Shown here piece after piece: positions 56,057 through 64,000 of a stretch of 64,000 bases of DNA. The translations under genes were made by a program, and so were the position numbers. Numbering within the stretch: the first letter of the stretch is position 1; every line of letters starts with the position of its first letter. The stretch is from NCBI GenBank assembly GCA_020637635.1, contig JACKKB010000007.1, positions 186,001 through 250,000 of the forward strand. Direction: 5' to 3'. The notes beneath the pieces are model-generated. The model made no database searches. It worked only from the letters and a program-made list of their open reading frames with translations, and was not told the DNA's origin. This DNA comes from Albidovulum sp. Lineage in GTDB: Bacteria; Pseudomonadota; Alphaproteobacteria; Rhodobacterales; Rhodobacteraceae.

Positions 56057-56524
56057 ATGCGAGACGTGTCGAATGCGATTGGCAGCTATCTGAAGAAGCA
56101 CAGCGAGGCGCTGGTCAAGGACCTGGGCATCGAAGCCGCGGCCGCACTCTGCGGCAAGTCCAAGGCGACGCTCGGGCGCTACTATTCCGACCATCCCGAT
56201 CATGCCGACCGCTTCATGCCGATCGACGTGGTCGCTGCCATCGAAAGCGCGGCCCGCTTTCCGCATGTGACGGCGGCGCTTGCCGATCTGCGCGGCATCA
56301 CGCTCAGCTACGATTCCGATCACAAGAACGCGCGTTCGGGCGGGATCAACTCCGACGTCGTGGCGCTCAGCCAGCGTTTTGCTATGTTGATGGCCGAGTA
56401 CAACCAGTCGATCGAGGACGGCAGGATCACCATCAACGAGGCCAAGCGGCTCCTGACCGAGACGCTGGCGATCCAGAAGGTGCTGATCGACATGAAGCTG
56501 CATCTTGAGGACGAGGCAGTCTGA
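56057..56524 (+). CDS. Phage CII-like DNA-binding protein, conserved in the chromosome
   Basis: 155 aa. SNAIGSYLKKHSEALVKDLGIEAAAALCGKSKATLGRYYSDHPDHADRFMPIDVVAAIESAA resembles the helix-turn-helix of phage CII/YmfL regulators, where the protein chooses a replication or lysogeny state. The C terminus is helical (QRFAMLMAEYNQSIEDGRITINEAKRLLTETLAIQKVLIDMKLHLE). There are no phage genes nearby, so it is a stand-alone, possibly domesticated regulator. The start is unsure: GGGGAG touches ATG 56057 but is well placed (9 bases) for GTG 56066. Confidence 0.72.
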   Translation: MRDVSNAIGSYLKKHSEALVKDLGIEAAAALCGKSKATLGRYYSDHPDHADRFMPIDVVAAIESAARFPHVTAALADLRGITLSYDSDHKNARSGGINSDVVALSQRFAMLMAEYNQSIEDGRITINEAKRLLTETLAIQKVLIDMKLHLEDEAV

Positions 56525-56618
56525 AGGAGCGGTCTGACGGACCAGCCTGACGGGGGGTGCGCAGGGCAACGCCCCGGGCTCGAACGGCCGCCCGCCGCGC
56601 GGCAAGAGGGAGACAGCA

Positions 56619-57017
56619 ATGGCCAGAACGCTGAAGATGATGATGGACGAGGCGAATGCCGCCGTCCCCCGGCTCACGGTGGAGGACGCGCGCGCGATGA
56701 TCTCTACCTCGGCGCCGCTCATCGTCGATGTGCGCGACGCACCCGAAGTCGCGGCGCAGGGAAAGGTCGTGGGCGCGGTCCACGTCTCGCGCGGGATGCT
56801 GGAATTCCGCGCCGATCCGGCGAGCCCCTATCACGACGCCCATTTCGACCCGGCGCGGCCGGTGCTTGTCTACTGCGCGTCGGGCGGTCGCTCGGCGCTG
56901 GCCGGCAAGGTGCTGAAGGACATGGGCTACGACCGGGTCTTCAACATCGGCGGCTTCAAGGACTGGGTCGAGGCCGGCGGCGAGATCGACCGCCCGGTCG
57001 ATCCCGGCATGGGCTGA
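56619..57017 (+). CDS. Rhodanese-like domain protein
   Basis: 132 aa. One rhodanese domain: TVEDARAMISTSAPLIVDVRDAPEVAAQGKVVGAVHVSRG then VLVYCASGGRSALAGKVLKDMGYDRVFNIGGFKDWVEAGG. The active Cys lies in CASGGRS, giving a six-residue loop typical of sulfurtransferases acting on sulfane sulfur. Cytoplasmic. Followed by a GC-rich hairpin (57102-57120) and then by the AT-rich DUF4062 gene on the other strand. Confidence 0.9.
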   Translation: MARTLKMMMDEANAAVPRLTVEDARAMISTSAPLIVDVRDAPEVAAQGKVVGAVHVSRGMLEFRADPASPYHDAHFDPARPVLVYCASGGRSALAGKVLKDMGYDRVFNIGGFKDWVEAGGEIDRPVDPGMG

Positions 57018-57101
57018 GCCTTTCGCCGGAGGCCAGAGGCACCACCTGCACGCAGGGATGAGGGGCAAGCAGAGGTCCAGTCGACCCTTGCCCCGAAGAA
57101 C

Positions 57102-57120
57102 GCCGCGCCCCCGGCGCGGC
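57102..57120 (+). terminator. Hairpin downstream of the rhodanese gene
   Basis: An 8-bp stem GCCGCGCC/GGCGCGGC with a 3-base loop. A second small hairpin CTTGTC/GACAAG follows at 57143-57158. Neither has a T run. Confidence 0.45.
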
Positions 57121-57227
57121 TGCCTGGGCGGGAGCGGCCCGACTTGTCGCGGGACAAGCTGGGCGGGGTGTTGTACTTGTCCAGAGAGTGGTGCACTGAA
57201 GCGCACCCTGCGGCTTGCTACGGGAGG

Positions 57228-58400
57228 CTATCGTGTAGATAGGGTTGCTTCGATGTTCTTCATCTCTCGAATGCCGCCTTCCAGCACACGCTTGGTATCT
57301 TTCATGAGCGCTCTGAGTTTACGTATCTCAACAGAGAAGGCAGTGCCTGGGAGAATATCGACTGTGAGTTTCTTTTCTGTTGCCCCAATGCCAGATACCA
57401 AAACTTCCAGCGATTCACGAAACCCTGAGAGTGGGACGCCTATTGAGTCCGAAGTGCCTTGATCAAGTTCACCCCGAGCAGAAAAGATTGAAAGAGATCG
57501 TTGGCTGTGGCTCATTGCTGCCATCAGATTAGTGTATAGACTCGGAATTATATCAAGATATCGTCTATTCGTGTGTCTGAGTGTCTTAACCACACGGTCC
57601 ACCGCTTTAGTTGCCTTTTGGGGCTGCGAGACAATTGCGATTTGAGACAATGCGCTCCTTTTTTCCTTGAGGCTCTTGACGAGCGCAACTGTGGATTTGC
57701 TTAATTGGCTCATTTCTCTACTTAAGATCTCTATCGCGTCGGACGCCTCTTGCATTAATACCGACGCATTGACCTCGCTGTCTTCCAGAAGTAGATTTTG
57801 CCATTCAGAAAGTGGATCAAACGCTGGAGTTAGGGTATCATCATGGACTAGTTCGTCACTTTTCAACGGCTTCTTTAGAACATTCCTGATTACAGTATGG
57901 AGTTGTTGATGGGCTAATATATACAGTGAGAATTCGTCTTTGAAATCGAAGTAAAGAAGGCCAACATCAGAAAGACCTCTTCTAAATTCCTGAATTTTTG
58001 AAAGCTGAGCGCCGTCAATTTCTCCCAACTCCGCAGAGCCTCCGTAGAAGAAGAACATGATCTCCGGAGAGCCAGTGTTTTTTTTGCGCTCAACGGCCAG
58101 ATTGAATTCTTCTTCCGTTCCCGACTCATATTTTTTAGTGCGGGTACCAAATCGTCGACCAAGCATGCCAAGAAAGATATCATAGTCCTGTCCGATCTGC
58201 GCATTTATTATGTCTTGTGGGGAATCTCCTATTGCTGAATATGTGTGTGTTTCCCACCGTATCAATTCAATTACAAATCCTTCAATCCCTCCGAGGTCGT
58301 GGGACAAATTCTCGCAAACCGTGTTGATGATCTGTCGTTCAGTGGCGAGGTCGCTCGGCGAAGAAAGAAAGACCCTAACTTTTTTTGTGTCGCTTGGCAT
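57228..58400 (-). CDS. DUF4062 domain protein in AT-rich DNA
   Basis: 390 aa. The N-terminal DUF4062 domain (about 7-120) opens with KVRVFLSSPSDLATERQ and contains DYDIFLGMLGRRFGTRT and SGTEEEFNLA; this fold is related to TIR-type domains and is often the sensor or effector module of NTPase (STAND) proteins. Here no NTPase domain follows; about 170-390 is helical, Leu/Ser/Lys-rich with coiled-coil character. No membrane segment. GC content is far lower than in all neighbours, with many A/T third positions, a sign of horizontal transfer. The start is 21 bp after the carB stop, same strand, so it may be read from the carB transcript; the ribosome site is weak. Function unknown; a defence or stress role is conceivable. 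Confidence 0.85.
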   Translation of the reverse strand: MPSDTKKVRVFLSSPSDLATERQIINTVCENLSHDLGGIEGFVIELIRWETHTYSAIGDSPQDIINAQIGQDYDIFLGMLGRRFGTRTKKYESGTEEEFNLAVERKKNTGSPEIMFFFYGGSAELGEIDGAQLSKIQEFRRGLSDVGLLYFDFKDEFSLYILAHQQLHTVIRNVLKKPLKSDELVHDDTLTPAFDPLSEWQNLLLEDSEVNASVLMQEASDAIEILSREMSQLSKSTVALVKSLKEKRSALSQIAIVSQPQKATKAVDRVVKTLRHTNRRYLDIIPSLYTNLMAAMSHSQRSLSIFSARGELDQGTSDSIGVPLSGFRESLEVLVSGIGATEKKLTVDILPGTAFSVEIRKLRALMKDTKRVLEGGIREMKNIEATLSTR

Positions 58401-58421
58401 ATCAAGCTCTAATTCTTTCTA

Positions 58422-61400
58422 TTACCCCTGCAACGTCCGCACCCCGATCCCTTCGCCCCTTGCCTTGATCGCCTGGACGGCGGCGACGCTGCCGGCGGCG
58501 GTGGTGAAGTAGGGGATCTTGTCGTAGAGCGCGATGGCGCGGATCGAGCGGCTGTCGTCGATCGCCTGGCTCCCCTCGGTGGTGTTGAAGAGCAGCGCCA
58601 CCTCGCCGTTCTTCAGGCGGTCGACGATGTGCAGCTTGCCCTCCTGCCGGCCCTCGTAGACCTTGTTGACGGTCTCGGCCTCGATGCCGTTTCCGGCGAG
58701 GAAAGCGGCGGTGCCGCGGGTCGCCATGATGGTGAAGCCCATCCGGACGAGGTCGCGGGCGGCCCCGGCCATCTCGGGGGTCTTGTCGGCATCCTTGATC
58801 GAGATGAAGACAAGGCCGGATTCGGGCAGGTTGGTGCCGGCGCCGATCTGGGCCTTGAGGAAGGCCAGGGGGAAGGTGCGGTCCCAGCCCATGACCTCGC
58901 CGGTCGAGCGCATCTCGGGGCCGAGGATGGTGTCGACGCCGGGGAAGCGGGCGAAGGGCATGACCGCCTCCTTCACCGAGAACCACGGCATGATCGGATC
59001 GGCGAGCGTCATCGGATCGGCATAGGGAAGGTCGGTGTCGGGGCCGACGCCCTGCGCGTAGGGTGCGCGGACGGGGAAGCCGGAAAGCGGCTCTCCGGCC
59101 ATGAGGCGGGCGGCGATCGAGGCGATGGCCGAGTCGGTGGCCTTGGCGACGAAGGGCACGGTGCGCGAGGCGCGGGGGTTGACCTCGAGCACGTAGATCT
59201 CGCCGTCCTTGATCGCGAACTGGACGTTCATCAGGCCCTTGACCCTGAGCGCGAGCGCCATCGCCTCGGTCTGGCGCTTGAGTTCGGCGACCGTTTCGGG
59301 TGTGAGCGAATGGGGTGGCAGGCAGCAGGCCGAGTCGCCCGAATGGACGCCCGCCTCTTCGATATGTTCCATGATGCCGGCGACATGGACGCTTTCGCCG
59401 TCCGAGAGCGCGTCCACGTCCACCTCGATCGCGCCGGAGAGGTAGCTGTCGAGAAGCACGGGGTTGCGCCCCGAGACATCGACGGCATGGGTGATGTAGC
59501 GCCTGAGCTGGTCCATGTCGCGCACGATCTCCATCGCGCGGCCGCCGAGGACGTAGGACGGGCGGATGACGAGCGGGAAGCCGACCTTTTCGGCAATCTC
59601 GATGGCTTGGGCGTCCGAGGAGGCGATGCCGTTCACCGGCTGCTTGAGGCCGAGGTCTTGCAGGAGTTTCTGGAACCGCTCGCGGTCCTCGGCGAGGTCG
59701 ATGGCGTCGGGTGTGGTGCCGAGGATCGGGATGCCCTCGGCATGAAGCGCGTTGGCGAGTTTCAGGGGCGTCTGGCCGCCGAACTGGACGATGACGCCGT
59801 GGAGCGTGCCGTTCGACTGCTCGACCCGGAGGATTTCAAGGACATGTTCGAGGGTCAGGGGCTCGAAATAGAGGCGGTCCGAGGTGTCGTAATCGGTGCT
59901 GACGGTCTCCGGGTTGCAGTTGATCATGATCGTCTCATAGCCCGCGTCGGTCAGCGCGAAGCAGGCGTGGCAACAGCAATAGTCGAACTCGATCCCCTGG
60001 CCGATCCGGTTCGGGCCGCCGCCGAGGATGACGACCTTCCTGGCATTCGTGGGCCGCGCCTCGCATTCCACGTCGCCCATCGCGGGGGCCTCGTAGGTCG
60101 AATACATGTAGGGGGTCTGCGCCTCGAACTCGGCCCCGCAGGTGTCGATGCGCTTGAAGACGGCGGTGACATCGAGGCGTTGGCGGGCGCGGCGGATCGC
60201 GGCCTCGTCCTGCCCGGTCAGCTTTGCCAGCCGGGCATCGGTGAAGCCCATCATCTTGAGGCGGCGAAGGCCGGCCGCGGTTTCGGGCAGGCCGCCCGTG
60301 CGGATCGCCGCTTCCTCGTCCACGATCTCGCGGATGCGGGCGAGGAACCACGGGTCGAAGGCGGTCGTGTGCTGGATCTCGTCGTCGGAAAGGCCGTGGC
60401 GCATGGCCTGGGCGATCAGCCGCAGGCGGTCCGGGGTCTGGGCGGAGATGGCCTTGATCACGGCGGCCTTGTCGGGGGCGCCGTCGATGGCGATCTCGTC
60501 GAAGCCGGTCAGCCCGGTCTCGAGGCTGGCCAGCGCCTTCTGCACCGATTCGTGGAAGGTGCGGCCGATGGCCATGGCCTCGCCCACCGATTTCATCGCG
60601 GTGGTGAGTTCGGGTTTCGCGCCGGGGAACTTCTCGAAGGCGAAGCGGGGGATCTTGGTCACGACATAGTCGATGGTCGGCTCGAAGCTGGCGGGCGTGA
60701 CCTTGGTGATGTCGTTGTCCAATTCGTCCAAAGTGTAGCCGACGGCGAGCTTGGCCGCGATCTTGGCGATGGGAAAGCCCGTGGCCTTCGACGCCAGTGC
60801 GGACGACCGTGACACGCGCGGGTTCATCTCGATCACCACCATGCGGCCGTCGGCGGGGTTGATCGCCCACTGGACGTTGGAGCCCCCGGTCTCCACCCCG
60901 ATCTCGCGCAGGACGGCGATCGAGCCGTTGCGCATGATCTGGTATTCCTTGTCGGTCAGCGTCAGCGCAGGCGCCACGGTGATCGAATCGCCGGTGTGCA
61001 CCCCCATCGGATCGACGTTCTCGATCGAGCAGACGATGATGGCGTTGTCGGCGCGGTCGCGGACCACCTCCATCTCGTATTCCTTCCAGCCGAGGAGCGA
61101 CTCGTCGATCAGCACCTGGGCCACCGGCGAGGCGTCGAGGCCCGAACGGACGATGGATTCGTAGTCGTCGCGGTTGTAGGCGACGCCGCCGCCGGTGCCG
61201 CCGAGCGTGAAGGCCGGGCGGATGATCGCGGGCAGGCCGATTTCCTCAAGCGCGGCCATCGCCTCGGTAACGCCGGCACCGATGTCGAACTTGCCGTTCG
61301 CCTTCCTGGGGGCCGAAACGATCGTCGCCTTGGGGTTCTCGAGCCCGATCCGGTCCATCGCCTCGCGGAAGAGCTTGCGATCTTCTGCCATTTCAATGGC

Positions 61401-61763
61401 GTCCCTATGGGCACCGATGAGCTCGACCTTGTACTTTTCCAACACTCCCATGTCGGCAAGCGCGAGCGAGGTGTTGAGCCCCGTCTGACCGCCCATCGTC
61501 GGCAGGAGCGCGTCGGGGCGCTCCTTCTCGATGATCTTGGCGACGATCTCGGGGGTGATCGGCTCGATATAGGTGGCGTCGGCCATGCCGGGATCGGTCA
61601 TGATCGTCGCGGGGTTGGAGTTGACGAGGATGACGCGGTAGCCTTCCTCGCGCAGCGCCTTGCAGGCCTGGGCGCCGGAATAGTCGAACTCGCAGGCCTG
61701 TCCGATGATGATGGGCCCGGCGCCGATGATCATGATCGAGGTGATATCGGTTCTCTTCGGCAT
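58422..61763 (-). CDS. carB: Carbamoyl-phosphate synthase large subunit
   Basis: Makes carbamoyl phosphate from bicarbonate, ammonia (from the small subunit CarA) and two ATP, for arginine and pyrimidine synthesis. 1113 aa: two ATP-grasp halves and a C-terminal MGS-like allosteric domain (about 960-1113, KDADKTPEMAGAARDLVRMGFTIMATRGTAAFL). Motifs: IMIIGAGPIIIGQACEFDYSG at the N terminus and VVILGGGPNRIGQGIEFDYCCCHA at the second half. ATG 61763 fits the family start. No carA nearby. An AT-rich gene follows 21 bp after the stop. Confidence 0.97.
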   Translation of the reverse strand: MPKRTDITSIMIIGAGPIIIGQACEFDYSGAQACKALREEGYRVILVNSNPATIMTDPGMADATYIEPITPEIVAKIIEKERPDALLPTMGGQTGLNTSLALADMGVLEKYKVELIGAHRDAIEMAEDRKLFREAMDRIGLENPKATIVSAPRKANGKFDIGAGVTEAMAALEEIGLPAIIRPAFTLGGTGGGVAYNRDDYESIVRSGLDASPVAQVLIDESLLGWKEYEMEVVRDRADNAIIVCSIENVDPMGVHTGDSITVAPALTLTDKEYQIMRNGSIAVLREIGVETGGSNVQWAINPADGRMVVIEMNPRVSRSSALASKATGFPIAKIAAKLAVGYTLDELDNDITKVTPASFEPTIDYVVTKIPRFAFEKFPGAKPELTTAMKSVGEAMAIGRTFHESVQKALASLETGLTGFDEIAIDGAPDKAAVIKAISAQTPDRLRLIAQAMRHGLSDDEIQHTTAFDPWFLARIREIVDEEAAIRTGGLPETAAGLRRLKMMGFTDARLAKLTGQDEAAIRRARQRLDVTAVFKRIDTCGAEFEAQTPYMYSTYEAPAMGDVECEARPTNARKVVILGGGPNRIGQGIEFDYCCCHACFALTDAGYETIMINCNPETVSTDYDTSDRLYFEPLTLEHVLEILRVEQSNGTLHGVIVQFGGQTPLKLANALHAEGIPILGTTPDAIDLAEDRERFQKLLQDLGLKQPVNGIASSDAQAIEIAEKVGFPLVIRPSYVLGGRAMEIVRDMDQLRRYITHAVDVSGRNPVLLDSYLSGAIEVDVDALSDGESVHVAGIMEHIEEAGVHSGDSACCLPPHSLTPETVAELKRQTEAMALALRVKGLMNVQFAIKDGEIYVLEVNPRASRTVPFVAKATDSAIASIAARLMAGEPLSGFPVRAPYAQGVGPDTDLPYADPMTLADPIMPWFSVKEAVMPFARFPGVDTILGPEMRSTGEVMGWDRTFPLAFLKAQIGAGTNLPESGLVFISIKDADKTPEMAGAARDLVRMGFTIMATRGTAAFLAGNGIEAETVNKVYEGRQEGKLHIVDRLKNGEVALLFNTTEGSQAIDDSRSIRAIALYDKIPYFTTAAGSVAAVQAIKARGEGIGVRTLQG

Positions 61764-61837
61764 CGGCCCGGCCCCCAATTCGCAAATCGTCCGGGGTTAT
61801 AGAGAGAACCGGCCCGGGCGCAAGGGTCGATGGCGGC

Positions 61838-63124
61838 TCAAACGTTCCTGCGTGGCGTCCGCATCTGCCAGAGCACCTGCGCCAGAAGGGCGAGCCACAC
61901 CAGGCAGGCGGCCCAGACGAAATTCGCCGTGGGCCAGGGCAGGAGGTCGAGAAACCGGATCGCCGGCGTGAAGCTCACGGCAAGCAGGCCGATCGCCGAG
62001 GCCAGCGCGCGGCCGCGCGGTAGCCCGGCCAGGAAGCCCGGCATCAGCAGCAAGGGCACGATGTAGTAGTGCGCCCAGCCGAGCGGCCCGAAGAGCGGCA
62101 CCGCGATGGCAAGGACGAGCGCCAGCTGAAGCCGTGCCCGCTCACCCCGCCGGCCGCGCAGAAGGGCAAGCGCCCCCGCGATCGTCGCCAGAAGACACAG
62201 CGAGGCGACTTCTCCCGCCCAGCGGGGCGGCGCGGGAAAGACAATCAGCGGCTGGGTCGGGTCGGCCGCCACAAATCCGAGCGTGCTTGCCAGGGCCAGC
62301 AGCGCGGGCTTCAGCGAGAGGTTGACGACGGCCAGAAGCGACGATTGCCCGATCGCCTCCGTCAGGGTCAGAAAGGCGCGATGCATCTCCCAGCCGCCAA
62401 GCGCGAGGCTCGCGCAGGCCAGAAGCACGCCGGCCAGCGCAAAGGCCGCAAGGGCCCGGAATTGCCGGTCGGCGACAAGGACGACGGCGAAGAGGGCGGG
62501 CGAGAGCTTCAGCGCCGCCGCGAGTGCCAGCGCGACGCCCGCGGTCTCAGGGCGCCCGGCCTGAAGCCGCTCGAGAAAGAGAAGCGTCAGGAAGGCGGTG
62601 ACGATCGTCGGCTGATTGAGGCTGAGCGCGGTGTAACCGGCGGACGAGGCCGACAGGATGGCGAGGCCGAGCGCCGTCCAACCCCAGAGCGGCAGAGCCG
62701 CCGGCCGCGCCAGGCGCCCGGCCAGATGCACGCTCGCCCCGAGCAGGCCGGCATGGACGAGCGTCATCAGATTGGCGAATTGGGTGACGTTCATGAGCGC
62801 GGTGACGGGCGCCATGAGCGCCGCCCAGAGCGGCGGATAGACGAAGGGAAAGGCAGTTTCGCCCGGCGGCGCGATGGCCGCGATAAAGGGCCTCCACGCC
62901 GCGGCAGGGCCGCCGAAGAAGCCCGGCGGCGCGGCATAGACAAGCGCCATGTCGCCCTGATGCCAGAAATGCCCGGCGATGTAGAGCGCGCTCAGGTCGG
63001 GCGCCCAGGCGTTCCACTGCAAGAAGGCCACGACCGCCACCCAGAGCCCGGTCAGCAGCGCCGCGCGCCGCAGGTCGGCGCGCCCGTCCGCCTCCGGAGT
63101 TGCGACCGCACGCATCCCGCTCAT
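61838..63124 (-). CDS. GT87 family (DUF2029) membrane glycosyltransferase-like protein
   Basis: 428 aa with about 9-10 hydrophobic segments. The sequence SALYIAGHFWHQGDMALVYA near the first membrane segment and LQAGRPETAGVALALAAALKLSPALFAVVLVADRQFRALAAF with the conserved K in ALKLSPAL are typical of the mannosyl/glycosyl transferases that use polyprenyl-phosphate sugar donors (GT87, also called DUF2029). The start at 63124 (MSGMRAVATPE) is chosen; ATG 63115 is an alternative. Acceptor unknown. Divergent from aspS; upstream of carB on the same strand. Confidence 0.83.
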   Translation of the reverse strand: MSGMRAVATPEADGRADLRRAALLTGLWVAVVAFLQWNAWAPDLSALYIAGHFWHQGDMALVYAAPPGFFGGPAAAWRPFIAAIAPPGETAFPFVYPPLWAALMAPVTALMNVTQFANLMTLVHAGLLGASVHLAGRLARPAALPLWGWTALGLAILSASSAGYTALSLNQPTIVTAFLTLLFLERLQAGRPETAGVALALAAALKLSPALFAVVLVADRQFRALAAFALAGVLLACASLALGGWEMHRAFLTLTEAIGQSSLLAVVNLSLKPALLALASTLGFVAADPTQPLIVFPAPPRWAGEVASLCLLATIAGALALLRGRRGERARLQLALVLAIAVPLFGPLGWAHYYIVPLLLMPGFLAGLPRGRALASAIGLLAVSFTPAIRFLDLLPWPTANFVWAACLVWLALLAQVLWQMRTPRRNV

Positions 63125-63379
63125 TGCCGGACCCGGGCGCGACGCGCCCGCTGCCCGCCCGGGGCGGGCCGGGGGCAGGGGGTCGGCGGGGTGATTGTTT
63201 CGATTTCCATGCCGGTCTTCTGCCCGAGCTTTCAGGCCCCTTTGTGGCGGAAATGCAGAAAACCGCGTGGTTCGGGCCGGCGCGCCGGCCTGCCGTTCCC
63301 GCCCGCGCCCTTGACTTCGGCCCCGTGCCAAGGTGTATCGGCGCGAACCATGCCTTCGCCTCTCGAAAGGGGACGCCCG

Positions 63380-64000
63380 ATGCACGCCTATCGCAGCCAT
63401 ACCTGCGCCGATCTTGACAGGAGCCATGCCGGCGAAACCGTGCGGCTTTCGGGCTGGGTGCACCGGGTGCGCGACCATGGCGGCGTCCTTTTCATCGACC
63501 TGCGCGACCATTACGGCATGACCCAGGTCCTGGCCGACAGCGACAGCCCCGCCTTTGCCGCGGTCGAGCGGCTGAAGGCCGAGACCGTGATCCGCATCGA
63601 CGGGCGGGTGAAGGCGCGTGATGCGGGCCTGGTGAATCCCAGGATCCCGACCGGCGAGATCGAGGTCTACGTGACCGCTCTGGAGGTGCTCGGTCCGGCC
63701 GAGGAGCTGCCGCTGCCGGTCTTCGGCGAACAGGACTACCCCGAGGAGACGCGGCTTGCCTACCGGTTCCTCGACCTCAGGCGCGAGGGCTTGCACCGCA
63801 ACATGATGCTGCGGTCGCAGGTGGTCAAAAGCCTGCGCGACCGGATGTGGGCGGCGGGGTTCACCGAGTTCCAGACCCCGATCATCACCGCGTCGAGCCC
63901 CGAGGGCGCGCGCGACTTCCTGGTGCCGTCGCGCCTGCATCCGGGCAAGTTCTACGCCCTGCCGCAGGCGCCGCAGCAGTTCAAGCAGCTGATCATGGTC
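63380..64000 (+). CDS. aspS: Aspartyl-tRNA synthetase, N-terminal part
   Basis: Runs off the right edge after 207 codons. MHAYRSHTCADLDRSHAGETVRLSGWVHRVRDHGGVLFIDLRDHYGMTQVL is the OB-fold anticodon-binding domain, followed by the class II motif region (FLDLRREGLHRNMMLRSQVVKSLRDRMWAAGFTEFQTPIITASSPEGARDFLVPSRLHPGKFYALPQAPQQFKQLIM). The last part is the family-specific flipping loop and motif 2 approach. Complete assignment except the C terminus, which lies outside the window. Confidence 0.95.
   Translation, partial: MHAYRSHTCADLDRSHAGETVRLSGWVHRVRDHGGVLFIDLRDHYGMTQVLADSDSPAFAAVERLKAETVIRIDGRVKARDAGLVNPRIPTGEIEVYVTALEVLGPAEELPLPVFGEQDYPEETRLAYRFLDLRREGLHRNMMLRSQVVKSLRDRMWAAGFTEFQTPIITASSPEGARDFLVPSRLHPGKFYALPQAPQQFKQLIMV

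Noticed and set aside
56057..58400. A prophage remnant (CII-like gene plus AT-rich gene)
   Set aside because: No integrase, structural or lysis genes, and the rhodanese gene between them is a normal chromosomal gene with host composition.
58629..60812. Long open frame antisense to carB
   Set aside because: Same artefact; carB is complete and conserved on the other strand.

Overview
The window is GC-rich chromosomal DNA with dense coding and short gaps. It comes from an alphaproteobacterium of the Rhodobacterales (Rhodobacter/Paracoccus relatives). The evidence is a PHA synthase-phasin pair with a PhaR-type operator, a DUF2497 (PopZ-like) protein, an atpHAGDC operon without the Fo genes, an H-type lectin domain gene right after atpC, an EPS-associated MarR gene next to a fused ATP sulfurylase/APS kinase, DUF1150, DUF2125, a Hint-domain protein and a UbiK homologue. 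Nearly everything is housekeeping. I see no insertion sequence, prophage module, CRISPR array or rRNA; one tRNA (Cys) is present.

Layout. 1-1.5 kb: end of phaC, phasin gene and terminator. 1.6-5.5 kb: tRNA-Cys, pcm, tolC-like gene, DUF2497. 5.5-10 kb: a small conserved protein, efp, then a minus-strand group (MsbA-type ABC exporter, ygfZ, atypical SDR). 10-14.3 kb: class V aminotransferase, HisC-like aminotransferase, MFS exporter. 14.3-19 kb: valS and an APC-like membrane protein. 19-23.7 kb: hisC-tyrA-extensin operon, DUF2125, ChaC. 23.7-27.5 kb: a MotA/ExbB-like and coiled-coil OmpA-like pair, then ribH behind an FMN riboswitch. 27.6-32.2 kb: GFA enzyme, clpA, gloB, methyltransferase. 32.5-37.4 kb: atpHAGDC. 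37.4-43.4 kb: H-lectin, GNAT, Gre factor, Nudix, lipase-like protein, purEK, YdcH, small heat-shock protein, DUF1150, cytochrome b561. 43.4-49.3 kb: argC, sat/cysC with a MarR gene fused in frame upstream, trxB, Lrp, Hint protein. 49.6-57 kb: small basic ORF, pgeF-midA-lgt operon, ubiK, YbjN, proC-csaA, tdk, CII-like protein, rhodanese. 57.2-58.4 kb: an AT-rich DUF4062 gene. 58.4-64 kb: carB, GT87 glycosyltransferase, start of aspS.

Points that stand out. (1) The DUF4062 gene is far more AT-rich than its surroundings and begins 21 bp after the carB stop, so it is a probable horizontally acquired gene and a plausible stress or phage-defence effector. (2) The MarR-type regulator runs without a stop codon into sat/cysC. 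(3) clpA and atpA, both expected to be intact, each carry a cluster of small indels in the 5' part; the neighbouring sequence is clean, so these look like two unpolished patches of assembly rather than gene decay. (4) The MotA/ExbB plus long coiled-coil OmpA pair is a proton-channel-like complex of unknown function.

Operons suggested by overlap: MsbA-ygfZ-SDR; hisC-tyrA-extensin (ATGA overlaps); GNAT-Gre-Nudix on the minus strand (overlaps); purE-purK (8 bp overlap); lgt-midA-pgeF (overlaps); proC-csaA (ATGA overlap); atpHAGDC.
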